Shown: piece after piece, positions 8,770-21,638 of the stretch
Layout of the letters: every line of letters starts with the position of its first letter
Position numbering within the stretch: position 1 is the first letter of the stretch
Origin: Crotalaria pallida
Taxonomy: Eukaryota; Streptophyta; Magnoliopsida; Fabales; Fabaceae
NCBI GenBank assembly: GCA_037953625.1
Contig: CM075655.1
Coordinates: 77,465,501 to 77,529,500, forward strand
Direction of reading: 5' to 3'
Length of the DNA: 64,000 bases
Translations under genes and position numbers: made by a program
The notes under the pieces: generated by a model
What the model saw: only the letters and a program-made list of their open reading frames with translations
The model's database searches: none
What the model was told of the DNA's origin: nothing

Positions 8770-11700
8770 AAACTAATTTGTAATATGTTAGACTTGATGC
8801 TTGATGTTTTGTTTAAGGTGTCTTTTTGTGGATCTAATATTTTCTAAACTAAATCTTAAAGCTCTAAAGAAAACTAAACTTTTTGTGAAAATCTTTGATG
8901 CATGTTTGATTTTAAGGATAGATCTAATGTTTTCTTGGCATGCATGTGATTTTCCCAAGTTGATCTTAATTTTTCTTACATATATGTGATAGATTTTGAT
9001 TTAAAAATAAGAAATCTACCATGTTTAAAAGCTTGATGATCAATTCAGTTTTAAAAGAAATTTTGTGTTAATGATTTTCTTTTCTTATTTGATTCGGTAT
9101 GCAAAGAAAATTATTTTTAATGAACATGAAACTTTTGATAAAATGAATTTATTTCTCATGATGCATGTTTCAGTTGTAGCTTAAATCTTTAAGAGATGAA
9201 TTTTGCTTGAAGTGTTTGATGCATGCATGTGATGATCTAATGAAAGGAATTATGTTTAATGTTAGTTTTGATTCTTCTCTTGAAGCTTTGATTTTTGGCT
9301 CTTACATGTTGATGCATGTATGATTTTTTTTAAGATCTATAAATTCTAAGTGTATGCATGTCAAGATCTAGGGTAGTGTAATTTAATCCTTAATTTTTGA
9401 TTAAAAGGCTTGATTTTTATTTTTAGATGTTATGTTGTGTTGAATTAAAGTAAATTATTTTCATGATATGTTAATTCGGTTTTTGAAGGAAAAATAAGTG
9501 ATGGATTGATTTTTTTGTGTTGATTTGTATGCATGTGTGTGTTTTTAATTTTCATGAAAATTAATGGATAAAACAAATTTATTGAGTAAATGTTATGCTG
9601 AAATTGTGATTATGTGTGAATTTGACCTTGATAAATGATGTTTGTGTGTGTTCAAAAATTCTGACATTTCGTCCTTGCCTCAAGTATGTTAAAAGGAACC
9701 TCTCTGAATTTTTGAATGATTTTTGGAATTGGTTTTCTATTTTTATAAGTGAAAACTTTGTGAAAACGATTTTCAGAAAACAAGTTTTTCTGTTTAAAGA
9801 TAAACAGAATTTTCAAACTTTTACTGCTTGAAATTGTTTGGAATTTTTATGGTAGCTTCCTGGACATCTCTAGATGTTCTCTGTAAAATTTGAAGAGATT
9901 TGGAGTTGATTTGGTATTTTTACTAAAGGCAAAACAGTGAATCACTTGGTTCAGATTTTCTGGACTTAGTGACAATTTTAATTATAAAAATGTGACTTGA
10001 ACAACTCCAAATAATCCGAAAATTTTATGAGATAGTATTGACTGTATAAGGAATGTTTATACCAATTTTTAGACAATTCTGAGTTGAGGAACTATTTTTA
10101 ATAATAACGTTTTTGTCTCAGTCCAGCAACAGTTCCATTTTGTTTTTCATGTGAAATCTAATTTGAAACCTAGCTTAGGATTATTTAAATGACTTGAAAT
10201 TTTTATATGATGAACTTTGGCATGTATGTGTATGTTCTGGAAATTTTGAAGATTAAATAAATTTGTTTGATTTTGTTTTGGATTTTACCTTTTGTGTTTT
10301 ATTTGTAATCACACTAAGACTTTATTTGAATGTTTTGATGAATATAAATTCTATGCTTTATAATATGACCTTGGCTGCCTTGTTTGATAATCATGATGCT
10401 TTTAAATAACTGAATGAGTGATTGTTTGATGGTGTGTTTAGGTTATGCATGAATGGATGTGTAGATTAAGTGTTTGATTTTGGTAATTGGTTTGAAAATA
10501 ATTGGTTAGAAATATTTTAATCTTGATTTAATTGAATAACCTTGGACTTAGTGGTTGCTGCCCTTAATTCATTTCACAATGTTAAGTTTTAAAAATAAAT
10601 CATTTAAGTGTTTATTTTATAATAAAGTTTTACATGAACAAAAGAATGATTTTTCGGTGTTTTCGGATTTTCTAAAAAGTAATTTATGGACTTGCATAAT
10701 TGCTGTCCAGATTTTATTAAAGTTGTTTCCAATCCTAAAAATTTATTTGGTTGGTTTAAAGTTTAAGTTTTAAGTGGTATTTAACTTAAGAAAGATTTGA
10801 TTTGAAAAAGTTTTAACGTTTTGCGATTTTCCGACAATAAATAAAAAGAGTTTTCGAAACCGCGTATCGATATCAAGTAGGACGATTATTTAAATAAGCT
10901 AGTAACGTTAGTATCGTTTGTTTAGCACAAGGTGCGTATAAGTCAAGAAGCGGAACGACTGACTTGTTGGGAAGGACCCGCGACGATTTCAGATGTTGGA
11001 GTGTGAGGTGAGAGAGGCAGTAGGCCTAGGTCATCGTGACGCGTAGACTCGGTTCTGAACTGAGTACATCGAGTCCGATTAGAGTAATTGTCATATGTTA
11101 GGTGCTGCATGATTATATGTGACATTTATGTGCTAGATGCTTATCTGTTTTGTTAAACATGATGCATGATAATTTCGTTACGTATTGGATTTCTTTGTGA
11201 ATTATCGTGTGGAGTGTATCTTGTTCTATTTGGAAAAAAATTGAATGGGGGAATGAGAACTATGAGAAAGAGTAAGACTTGAGACTGAGTAAGAAATTAA
11301 ACAAAAATAATAAGAGAAGTAAGAGATCAAAAATGAATTAAGACAAAGGAGAAGGTTATAAGAAATGAATGAGAAAGAGGATGAAAAGAGATGTGATTGT
11401 GATTGGAGTTGAGATTTGAAAGAGAATGTGGTGATGAAAGTGAGATGTGGTTTGAGTGGAAATGTGATTCCTCGTACACGTTTTTGGGAAGAAGCTTAGT
11501 GTTGACTTGAGCTTGCTCCTCCATTAACACTCACCCAAAACTGTGATTTTTGAAAAGCTTTTGTAAAAATAATATTTTTGTGAAAGTTTTTGGAAACATT
11601 ACTTTTGAAAAAGTTTTGTGAAAGGATTTATGAAATAAGGTTTCTAAAAATGTTTTGCGAAGTGAAAGTTTTTGTGAAATCATATTTTCGAAAAAGTGTT

Positions 11701-13336
11701 GCGAAAGGATGTTTTGAGAAAGACGAGGAAATGATGCTGATGTTGTGATGAGATGAGATGAGTTGATGTGAATTGTGATAGTGAGATGAAAGTGATTGAG
11801 GCCTGGGGCCATTGAGAATTTCGGGGGAAACAGATTGCGTTTAGTGATCGGGCTTTGTTGAAGGGATGCACCAAGGACGGGCCGATCGTTAGGGTTAAGC
11901 CGCTAATTAAAACGTTAAAACCTTAAAGACTTTAAAAGACATTTATATACGCGGTGAGGAATGAGTGTTGTATCGAAGTAGTGGAGAGGAAGATACTATG
12001 GGTATCTGCGGATACTCAGGTGGGGATTGCAGGAGGGGAGGGCAAGGACGGTGAAACGTCAAGAAGCCTAGAGTATATTTCTAGGCGGAACGAATCCCAC
12101 ATGTGGTGCACTAATGTGGTGGGGACTGGGTCTAATACCGTGGTAAGTTCCGCATCGCGAACTAGAAATTATACTGTCGCCCCCTCGATGCAAGTCTAGA
12201 ACAGTGAGAGGGACTGGAATGGGGCATTTGTGATTGCCGCTGAGAGCGTGCCTTTGATTATGTGAATTGATATGATATGATTGAGGCTGAGTCCTCCTGG
12301 TCTGGGACCATTTGTTTGAGTGACAGCTGTCGTGCCCGCATGGTAAAGGTCCTGTACTCCTATTTGCTTCCGACTAGGTTGGGTGGATAACCGAGGAGAT
12401 GTAGACGTGTGTGAGCTCAATGATGTGTCCCCCTCATCATTGACGCTAATCGTTCGATAAAACTTAAGAATAATGAAAGATTTCAAGAATGAAAGTATAA
12501 AGAATTTATTAAGGAAGTTTCAAGGAAAGAAAAGTATAAGTGATTATTGGAAAGATTGAGGGAGATGGTGATAAGACTTGAAGGCATGTGGTGCCAAGTG
12601 CAATAATGTGAACTGTGATGAGTTATGATTTTGATATGTCGATGTAGTATGATATGTGTTGTTTATGATTGAGTCCTATATTTTTACATGAATGTATTTG
12701 TTATATGCATAGCATGAGTAGTTGTTGCATGAGAATTGTTAGTTCCTATGTCTTTATTAGATACCTCTAGTTATTATTCTACTGTCTGGTCATGTTGTAC
12801 TTCTGGTATACTGACCACCTCTCCTACCATGTTGTCGTGTCGGGTTGCTCCGATATTGCAACTGGTAGATGGTCGACCCTGTGGTAGAATCTGTACTTTC
12901 GTCTCGAAGCGGATTCGGTAGTGGACTTCAGCGAGGAAGATTAGAGGTTAAGACTAGCAGTAAGTAATCCCTTCGAGTACTGTATCCCTTGCGACTACTT
13001 GGTTACGTTGTCGTATTATTCTGAACCCCACTTGGTTTTTAATTGAGTATGGTCTTTAAGGAAAAGTTTTTATGAAACAAGATTTGGAAATGTTTTCTCA
13101 AAAGAGATTTATGGAGTTAAGTTACAAAGCGTGATGTTAAGTAACATCTCGGTTTGGAACTTGACTTGTGATGTGTGACATGAGAACGTTATTTTATTTC
13201 AATTAAGTTACAGAAATGTTTATTTGAACATAAGGTCTCTCATGTCCATGTCACCATTAAAAAAAAATTCCCAAATTTTTACTATAGTTTGGTTAAAGAG
13301 GAAATGTTTTCAAGTTGCCGAAATCGGGGTGTTACA
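8770..13336 (+). repeat. Old LTR fragment 'I' (right part), interrupted by RE-A
   Basis: It ends in GGTGTTACA at 13336 like the other LTRs here, but no TGTAAC start is present, so its left part should lie beyond RE-A outside the window. 8770-10850 is T-rich with recurrent ATGCATG words. 10850-13336 is less AT-biased; its block 12320-12412 recurs at 17700-17790. No PBS follows 13336 and no coding domain is visible. Open frames under 100 codons (9616-9831, 10555-10773, 11531-11812 and others) have no recognisable motifs. Confidence 0.55.
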
Positions 13337-14170
13337 CAGAAAACTAGTTCTGTTGCAGTAAAAAGACTCGAGTATTCTGGGAATTGAGGAAGGACTCGAG
13401 TATTTCTTCAAGTACTCAAGTATTTTTGCATGAACTACTCGAGTATTTTTAAAAAAATTTCATAAGACTTTGATTTTCTTTAATTTAAGAATTTAACTCG
13501 TTTAACATCATAATTGCTAAATTCTACACACCACTATGAGGAGTTCGCCCTGTGGCTAAATTTTAATCCCGTTAGGTTGATAACTATCCTGGAGGTGTCC
13601 TACTAGAATTTTATTCAGTGGTTGATAATTTCCCTACAGGATTCCCAACGGAAGTGTGTACACCCATTTGGTCGATGTTTATCCTATAGATGTCCCAGTG
13701 AAAGTTTTATTCACTTGGTTGATATTTTCCTATGGGAGTCCCGAATGGGGTCGTTGCAATGACCATCAATAGGAGGCTATGCCCCGATGAACTATAAATG
13801 AAATAATTAAATACAATTTCTAATACATCCCAAAGTGGTTAGACCGTTGATGGATCCTGAAACTGTTAAACAGAAATAATTAATCCCATCACAAAGTGCC
13901 TATGCCGCTGATGGCCCTTTTTCTGAAAGCATCAGCACCAGCTAAAAGAAAAGTTAAAGATGAGATTAACGGATGGAAAGATGGAATGATGGACTATGTC
14001 CATGATGGAAATGATAATGAATTGATAATGAGGATTGGTAATGAATTATGGTTGCATTCATGCATTGATTGCTCCAGCTTGTTGAGACTTTTTACGCTCT
14101 CTGTCGTACACGCTGTCTGTCGTGAAGGGTCGAGCGGAGGAAGCTCATGATGACCCACTTTCCTCCAAGC
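13337..14170 (+). repeat. LTR fragment 'H' with ACTCGAGTA palindromes and decayed tandem repeats
   Basis: ACTCGAGTA-type words start at 13365, 13393, 13413 (one mismatch) and 13436. They are followed by a decayed ~65-bp repeat (13560-13770; recurring GGTTGAT, TTTTATTCA and TCCC words) and a two-copy repeat near 13800-13910 (AAATAATTAA ... GTTGATGG / GCTGATGG). This resembles U3 plus array sequence of the other LTRs. LTR I ends exactly at its left edge, so I probably inserted into H. Confidence 0.4.
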
Positions 14171-14664
14171 TGTGATGCCCCGGGATATTATTGAGATCAG
14201 TATGCATCATGCCATTAATAACAAGATTAATTGTTTGAATAAAAAGGGTTTGACATATGTATATGTGAACCAGAGGCTCAGTAATCGATTATTAGATTAG
14301 TGGTAATCGATTATATGAGTTGCATCATATAATGAACAGGGGTGAAGTAATCGATTAAATATTCTTGTTCTAATCGATTACTAGTTTTTCAAAAGAATTT
14401 AAAAGTTTCTATTTTTGAAGGGATAATCGATTACCTCCATGAAGTAATCGATTAGTTCTAGTTTTATTGAAAAACGTGTGAGAATCACTTTGATTTATTT
14501 CTAGATTTGTTTTTAAATAAATGATTCTGATTTATTTTAAAAAATTCGAATTTGATTTTAAGTTTGAATTATTTCCTTATTTGTTTTAAGAATTAAATCT
14601 TTGTTTTATTTCTTAAATCATTTTGATTTGTTTTTGATTTTAATACTTATTACAAAATCATATT
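14171..14664 (+). repeat. LTR fragment 'K', U3 end with six TAATCGATTA palindromes
   Basis: It begins TGTGATGCCCCGGG, an LTR-like start. Palindrome cores are at 14282, 14304, 14348, 14371, 14424 and 14445, forming three pairs spaced 22, 23 and 21 bp, 110-285 bp inside the start. A LINE interrupts it at about 14665. 17591-17915 may be its continuation. Confidence 0.5.
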
Positions 14665-15475
14665 TTATTTTTTTTGGTAAAAAAAAGAATTTATTACCAA
14701 CAAGCAAATATGAAACCATACAAAAAAAGAGCACCTTAGTCCTCAAGCCACCTTCTAGGAAGGGTTCTTAGAGACTAGTGCCTCAAAGAAGAATGCTAGA
14801 AAGAATTACATTTCTTGAATTAATCTATTAAATAAAATCCTATCAGTCCAATTCCTAAAATTAGGGAACACAGTAACCAATCTAAGAGCCAATTCCCTAG
14901 TTGCTATTCTATAAACTTGCTCCGGTTGAGAATGTGGCTTGCCAAAGATCCTACGATTTCTTTCACCCCAAGTATGGTAAATTACTGCAGCATAGAGGGC
15001 AGAGTGCAGCTTCTTCATGATCTTTTGTTTTGTTCCAAATCTAAGCCATTGAGTCCAATTACTGAATCTGAAGTACAATCTGTCCAAGCACAACCAATTA
15101 CCAAGCAAATGCAGAAGCTGTCTGCTCCAATTACATCTGAAGAACAAATGATCTCTTGTTTTTGTTTCTGTATCACAAAAAGGGCAGCAAACAGTCTCCA
15201 AAGCCATAAAATTGCTCAATCTATCCCTTGTCTTAAGTTTGTCCAGCACAGCTATCCAGAAGACAAAGCAATGCTTCTGAACTGATGCTGAATTCCAAAC
15301 ATGCCTGCATAGATGAAATTTATCTGGTGGCCCAAGCAAGAAGTGATATCCTGATTTAATGGTATACCAACCATCTGGATTATGAATCCAAGCACCATTC
15401 CTAAAATCAGGCTGGATTAGATTTCTAATTTTCAGGATCTGCTTAAAGTGCCAACCATGCTCTTGCTTCTTGATC
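14665..15475 (-). mobile_element. 5'-truncated LINE remnant
   Basis: A minus-strand reading frame for the C-terminal part of a LINE polyprotein ends near 14806. A T-rich tract on the plus strand (about 14665-14685) fits a 3' A-rich tail. The 5' end is lost near 15475, typical of LINE truncation. No clear target duplication was found. Confidence 0.75.
14806..15471 (-). pseudogene. LINE ORF2 C-terminal fragment with zf-RVT domain
   Basis: The minus-strand frame stays open from about 15471 to the stop at 14806-14808 (about 220 codons); a methionine at 15339 falls inside the domain. The product resembles the zinc-binding region at the C-terminus of plant LINE reverse transcriptases. It shows the approach segment WIHNPDGWYTIKSGYHFLL, then CCPFCDTETKTRDHLFFRC with the C-x2-C...H...C pattern, then a Trp-rich tail (YHTWGERNRRIF). 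The endonuclease and the reverse transcriptase core are absent, so it cannot transpose by itself. Confidence 0.82.
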
Positions 15476-17590
15476 GAGGCCGTACCCGATACAAATAAAA
15501 AAAACAGTTTAAATATAGTACTAGGAAGTGACTCCTAGATCGTCTCCCAAGGAATATCTTATCAAGCAAAAGGTCAAACAGATAGTATGCACAGAAAATA
15601 GGGGGGGTTTTGTATTGAATGTTGAAATCTAAGATCATAACAGAATTAAAATAAAAACGAAGTAACAGATAATGAAAAGCGGATAAACCCCTTTGGCTCG
15701 CGTTCACAACTCTATCATCGGTCACAAAAGAAAATTTCTTTCCTCTTCACTGTCCAACTCGTGAGAACTAAATACTAAGCGAAAATTCAATTCTCGCCCC
15801 AAAACCCAAACCTCTAATTAAGCATTAAAATCCAAAGCATGGAGTTTTTACGAGTTTGCATAAATTAAGCATTCATACACATGGATTATCTCTATAGAAT
15901 GGAACTAAGCGAACCATAACATATCAATAAGCATGAAAACAGTGAATAAAAACGAAATAGCATTAAGAATAAAACCTCAAGAGTATGTGATACATTACCA
16001 AAGGGATTTAACCTAAGAGTTTAACCTTCCATGAAGAAAAATACCAAAAACGTGTAGAAAGGGAAGAGAGAGAAACCCTAGCAGCCACCACAAGCTTGGA
16101 GAGCAAAACTAAGACTTCTCTAAGAGAGAGAATGTAAAAACGTGATTATGGAAGGTGTCTGCTAGGGTTTACACGAAATTGGCTTATTAAATCACAAAAC
16201 GGGCCTAAATCATGGGCCCAAATCCTAAGGAAAGCTAATCTCTAAATTAAATCTAAAAATATCCTATAGAGAAAATCTAAATCTTAAAAGATATAAACTA
16301 AATCTCAAATAATCCTAAAGATAGATTACAATCTTCACTTCATCATATATCTTCTCTTCCAAAATTAAATCTTGACTCCCAAAATGCCCAAAAAGCCCTT
16401 GTGCCAAATATGACCTGAAAATAGAAATAGAATTAATTAGGCTAAATAATCCCAAATTAAACAATATTCAGAATATTAGTCCAATAAACTCTAAATCACT
16501 AAATCAACCTAAACAATGTCAAATGGGCAACAAGTATCAATAATAGGAGTAAAATAATGCAAGGAATAATGAGAAATAAAATGCTCATCAAACACCACCA
16601 CACTTATCCTTTTGCACTCCTGGGCAAAACTAAGAATTAGGACTGAGAAGATCAATATGCACCAAAGTGAATCATGCAACAAGATTACTACAACTAATGA
16701 ATGCAAACCTAAGAGATTACATACTTCACAATGAATTCTAGGAAATGCAAAGAAATGGGCAAAATCGAGCACACGAAGAGAATAAGGACCAAAGAATCAA
16801 GGCATCCATGAACATCATCCAATTATTTCAAATATGCAAAGAAAACCAATGACATCAAGAGGGTAGTCACAAAGATGATAGAAACTCACAAGGATCACTC
16901 AAAAGTATTTACACTCAAGTGTTTAAGGTTAATCAGTGTTTACACTCAAGGCACATCATGAAAAACAAACACAACCATAAGCTTGACAAGCCTCTAACAT
17001 CAACAATCAACACACATGCACAAAATGATCAAAAGGTCTTTTCAGGGTTGTAATGGGGCCAAGGACAAGGTAGGATAAAAATATGGGAATGTAGCTAAAA
17101 CCAAGGGAATAGAGGAGCAATGGGGAATAAGTAAAAAAAATAAGCACAATCCACCCCAAAATGAAATGATAAACATAACAACAACCTCTAATGCCAATCC
17201 TCTATGCCTCAATCAACCTTTTATTCTATTTTTTTCTTTTTTTTCTTTTTTTTTTTTGCATTGGAGAACTTCATGAACGAAAGGGAAGAAGAAACAACAA
17301 AATGGCATAATGAGATAAAGCCATAATTACATCACTGACCATAGAGGCAAAACCCAGAACTCACAAGAGATGAAGAACAAAGCACCCTCGCTTACTTAAT
17401 ACCCATTCCCAAAACAATTCCAAAGCTCCAACATTCCCTAAGGTTAGGAGATCATCTCTCTAGAGGAATGAGAGCAGGAGCTTAAACGACAGCAGGGAAG
17501 CAGCAACAAAGGGGACTTCACTTTCGAGAATGAGGAGAGTATACAAGAAGAAAAGGGAGGCTTCCTCGGGGAGTCTTCCTCAGAGTAGCG
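15476..17590. other. Unassigned repeat-like region, no gene recognised
   Basis: It starts abruptly at the LINE edge. It contains an 18-bp hairpin, CTAGGA-AGTGAC-TCCTAG (about 15521-15538), poly-purine and poly-pyrimidine runs (for example T-rich 17220-17260) and no domain-bearing frame. The style suggests non-coding sequence of a large LTR element on the minus strand, but I see neither LTR nor PBS. Confidence 0.3.
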
Positions 17591-17915
17591 CAGCGGAAGC
17601 GATAGTAGTAAATTTGGTTTTAAGTTATGATTTGTGTGTTTTGAGTCACGGATTACCAAGCAATGTGCCAATTATGTAACTAAGCCATTTATGTGTTGTG
17701 ACAGCTGTTGTGCCCGCGTGGTAAAGGTCCTGTACTCCTGTTTGCTTCCGACTAAGTTGGGTGGATGACCGAGGAGATGTAGACGTGAGTGATAACCGAG
17801 AACGAAATGAGTACCCCGATGATATCTGGTAAAAGGAAATTATGAGCATGAGAAGGAAAAGGATTGAGGAAGAAAGAATGTTTATGAGGAATGAAATTAA
17901 GTTTGAAATGATAAT
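17591..17915 (+). repeat. LTR fragment sharing a block with LTR I
   Basis: 17700-17790 matches 12320-12412 with few changes (AGGTCCTGTACTCCT, TTGCTTCCGACTA). It is cut at 17916 by the RE-C LTR. It may be the rest of LTR K. Confidence 0.45.
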
Positions 17916-18106
17916 TGTAACACTCCTTGTATATCATCTTACTCTATAAGAAAATTAAGAAGTTTATGAAAACTTGGACTTGTTATCGTTGGAAAAGATC
18001 TGAAAATAATAATTTTCCTTTCCCTTGAAAATTCCTTTTCACAAACACTTGATTAGTAATGAGGTTGACTGACAAAATCAGAGTTTGCGGAAACATAGTA
18101 AAATCA

Positions 18107-18346
18107 TCATGTTATACCCCCAAAATATATCAAGTGTAACAAGTCCATTAATACCAAATAGGTGTTATTATGAAACTGAATTCCTCTTATGATACCTTTT
18201 TCCAAAATATGTATCATATAAATTCTATTAAAAATAGATTTGTTATAGAGCTGGTCACTGGTCCTTTGTCCAAACATCCTTTTGGTCGGATCCTCGATAT
18301 CTGCACCACAGGTTCCCAACCCACACTTTCTATACTCTGCATGCAT
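18107..18346 (-). other. Short open frame in RE-C LTR behind an acceptor-like site
   Basis: A 79-codon frame starts MHAEYRKCGLG just after a TTCCTTAG acceptor-like end. No domain is recognised. Its position in the LTR parallels the reading frames of LTRs E and F. The other LTR copy keeps the start (near 25380) with small changes, but an indel disturbs the end. Probably non-functional or structural. Confidence 0.25.
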
Positions 18347-18612
18347 CTAAGGAACATCTCCCTTTACTGATTCTTGTGCAAGCTAGATGCACGATCAACA
18401 CCTAATAAGGGCATGGTGGTTAGCTATACATATTCACATAATCAAATGAGAATAAAACTAACATCCACAAGTTAACATGTAGCAAATCATGATGCATAAT
18501 CATATGAGCACACCCGGTTAATCATAACAATTCTTTCAATGAAGGTGACATGATGCATGATTTCCTTCCACAACTGAGGCCTCTAAAAGTCCATCTTGGA
18601 CGTCCATCCAAT

Positions 18613-19205
18613 ACACCGTTGTGTTCCCGGAACACCGACATTCGTTCCCAGAACGTAATGCCGAACCATACTTGGATAATACGCATCACTCCTAGAGTGT
18701 GCACCACGTTCCCAGAACGTGTAGCAAACCATACTTGGAATAATAAGCACCACTCCCAGAGTATGCACCATGTTCCCAGAACGCATACGTTCCCAGAACG
18801 CATAAAAACCAGGTCCCGGACACTGGCCACATATCTATAATGTGTCATCAAGTAGGTTGCATATCAATGTGTTCCCAGAACACTAACATACGTTCCCAGA
18901 ACGTATAAAACCAGGTCCCAGACACTGGCCACATATCTATAATGTGTCATCAAGTAGGTTATAATTTGGTACTCCTGGAGTACCCTCCTCATATTCCCAG
19001 AATATGATAAACGTTCCTACCAACCAAACTTCCATTCTATATGGATGCACAATCATTAAGGTTGGTTTTTATATTTAATTCTATTATTAAACCAATGTGT
19101 TCCCAGAACACTCACATACGTTCCCAGAACGTATCGCAAACCATACTTGGAATAAAATCAAGCACCACTCCCAGAGTGTGCATCACGTTCCCAGAACGTG
19201 TCCAA
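18613..19205 (-). repeat. RE-C hairpin array: constant TTCCCAGAA core, changing stems
   Basis: Plus-strand examples: GTGTTCCCGGAACAC (18621-18635), CGTTCCCAGAACG (18643), CACTCCTAGAGTG (18687), ACGTTCCCAGAACGT (18706-18720), ATATTCCCAGAATAT (about 18992) and CACTCCCAGAGTG (about 19167). The outer arms differ from copy to copy yet remain complementary. The same array is in the other LTR at about 25618-25900. Confidence 0.85.
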
Positions 19206-19482
19206 GAAACCATGTCCCAGACAAATTTCATTACCTGCCAACCTATTTCATTACCTTTCCCTATGCATGCGTTGCATACATAATTACTAAGGTTGGTCTT
19301 TCCATTAATTACTGTGATTTAGAAATATTCTAATTTCTCTTTTGAATGATTTGTTTGAGGTATAGTCTTTGACACAAAATTCTCCTTTGAATTATCTCCA
19401 AACATGCCCTTAAACTTAGATTGGGTAAAACAAAGTCAATGGTATTCAAAAACTTAACTTTTTATTTTTCAGATTCAGGTAC

Positions 19483-20966
19483 TAACCGGTTACAGTTCCA
19501 GGCTAACCGGTTAGAATTACAGACCTGAACTGTTTACCATTGTAATTCAGAAAACCCTTTTTCTTGAATTCCCTACCCAATCCACAAACCAGTTTAACAA
19601 TGTTTATACCTCAAAACCACTGTTTATATCATTCAAAAGTCTAAATCACATTTCATTGTCCAATGAGCATAATTTCCTCTTGAAACTATCTCATTACCTT
19701 AAGGTATTAACTCTTTAACTGCAATCTGAACTATAACAGTGTAATCAACTTATTTTCAGATTGTTTTCCATGAAATTAAGGTCTAGATTTGAGTAGGATT
19801 TATAAGACCACAATGCTGATTTTGTAAACTTATTTTCTTTTGCATTTTAACAGGGTCTAACCGGTTACGAATATCGAGTAACCGGTTAGATTATGCACTC
19901 TGACACTAAAACATGAGTTTCAACAAACCATTCTTTTCACTACTCAAATCTAACCAAATTTCAACCTTTAACAGAGTACATATACCTTAAATAAATATGT
20001 TTAAACACAGAAACATATCTATCTTGCATGCACTCAATTTGGATACACAAATTGCACATAATTGCACATATTTCACAACTTAATGCATCAATTCACATAA
20101 TATTCAAGTAAGTCATGAAATCAACATCAACATAGCTTGCATGCATTTAGATAACATTGCTCAAAACATCAATTGAGCTCAAATTGGCCTCCAAGCCATT
20201 TAACCATTTCAACTTATGCCCTTTGAGTCTCTTGGTGACTCATCCTATATTCTACCACAATTTATTCTCATTCTAGGAAATAGTAAGCTTGCCCCTTACC
20301 TCTAAATTGTGCTTGATCCAAAACTTTGTAGAGAGAAGGGCTCCAACACAAATTCCCATTGAATCCACTCCATGCTGATAGAGTTGGACAGGGTACCAAA
20401 ACCAGGGAATTTGACATGCAAAACCAAATTAAGAATTGGGGAAAATGGTCAAATTGAGTTCTCTGCAGCATGCACTAGAGGTAGGAACAGATTTGAAATC
20501 AAAAGGGTTTGTGTGCTTACCAAAATCGAGCTTCAAAGTCTGCTCCAGAAATCAGAAGCTGAGGTTTGACAACATCAACACCTCAACTTGACAAGCTTCG
20601 TTCTCTTGATTCAGGGACTCTCAACTCACAATCTTTATATCAATAAAAAGCCCTTGATGTGAGCTTTGTAACAGTGTATCACTCGTTTTCTATCTCTCAA
20701 CACAGACTGAGAATCGAACAGAAAGATTATGGAACCCTAAAATAGAGCTTCAGCAATTCAGGAGCAAAAATGGACTTTAATCAGAGTAAGGAAAGCTATT
20801 TATAGAGGGATTTGAGTGCCATGCAAATCGACACGTTGATCTCCACTAAGATTAGGGTTGATTCGTGGCAATTTCTGGGTTAAAATGCGTGATTACTCAT
20901 CAAACGCACTAATCCCAGTTTCTGTGTTCATCGTGTAACCGGTTACAAAGCCCTTCTAACCGGTTA
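19483..20966 (-). promoter_or_regulatory. Paired TAACCGGTTA palindromes in RE-C LTR
   Basis: Three pairs: 19483/19504, 19858/19879 and 20936/20957, each exactly 21 bp apart. The pair nearest the LTR start lies about 270-300 bp inside U3. A further pair (23312/23332, 20 bp) lies in the internal region. Confidence 0.75.
20796..20805 (-). promoter_or_regulatory. TATA box of RE-C LTR
   Basis: CTATAAATAG on the minus strand, 131 bp downstream of the nearer edge of the last U3 palindrome (20936). In solo LTR F the equivalent distance is 132 bp. Confidence 0.6.
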
Positions 20967-21236
20967 CATACTGGTAAAATTCAAAAATTAATAATTTAAT
21001 TATTCTTTCTTCAAAAACCTTTCTAATATTGCAATTAGGTCCCAACCCAAGGACTAAATTACAATATTCATATTTTTCTACAAAATAACCACATAAAAAT
21101 ATATCTCATATTTTTATATATAAAAGCACATAATGTACAAAAACTATAACCTTCAAAACTAATATAAATCAATTATAAATTAATTGTTATAATTAATTTC
21201 TCGGTTATTTGGGAGACGAAAATTAGGGGTGTTACA

Positions 21237-21275
21237 CTACTCCCCCACTTAAAAGGAATTTTGTCCCCGAAATTC
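21237..21275 (-). other. RE-C polypurine tract and pre-PPT hairpin
   Basis: Minus strand: an inverted repeat GAATTTCG...CAAAATTC (one mispair), then TTTTAAGTGGGGGAG, then the 3' LTR start. Confidence 0.8.
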
Positions 21276-21600
21276 ATCTTCTAAAATTTTCCGTTTTTCC
21301 GAAAGTGTTTTTATACTAGAAACTTCATCTTGTTTCCAAAAATTCGTTCTTTAGGGTCCTCCCCCACTTAAAAGAGTTTTGATATAATCCTTGTATTTTG
21401 AAACATTTCAAATAAACTCTTCAGGAAAAACTTTCCAAACTAAACCACAAGGATTTTTCGGATAAAACTCTTATGTGAAAGACTTTCTTTTAAAAAATAT
21501 TCTTTTGAATAATACACTTTTCAATCAACTTTTTGGGTTGCGCACTCTGATCTCTCGAGCACGATCAAAGAAACATTTTGTATGACTTCATTTCTTAATA

Positions 21601-21638
21601 GTTTGAGACATTAGGGTGATCAGTCCTAATATTCAAAC
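21601..21638 (-). other. RE-C hairpin with TGATCA loop
   Basis: Minus strand: stem TTAGG/CCTAA around loop ACTGATCAC, with an outer GTTTGA/TCAAAC stem. Compared with RE-B hairpin 1 (TTAGA/TCTAA, same loop), one A-T pair has become G-C on both arms. A second perfect hairpin, ATCTTTC-GCAA-GAAAGAT (plus strand), lies at about 21671-21688. Confidence 0.6.

Larger units (their letters stand above)
17916..21236 (-). repeat. RE-C 3' LTR (3321 bp)
   Basis: Bounded by TGTAAC at 17916 and GTTACA at 21231-21236 (plus strand). On the minus strand it runs U3 (from 21236), AACCGGTT palindromes, TATA box, then a region with a constant-loop hairpin array (19205-18613). Confidence 0.88.

Noticed and set aside
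14917..15285. 122-codon plus-strand frame
   Set aside because: Shadow of the LINE zf-RVT frame on the other strand.
18522..18851. Frames of 96-109 codons on both strands in the RE-C LTR (also 25517-25846)
   Set aside because: They are translations of the hairpin array; no protein features.
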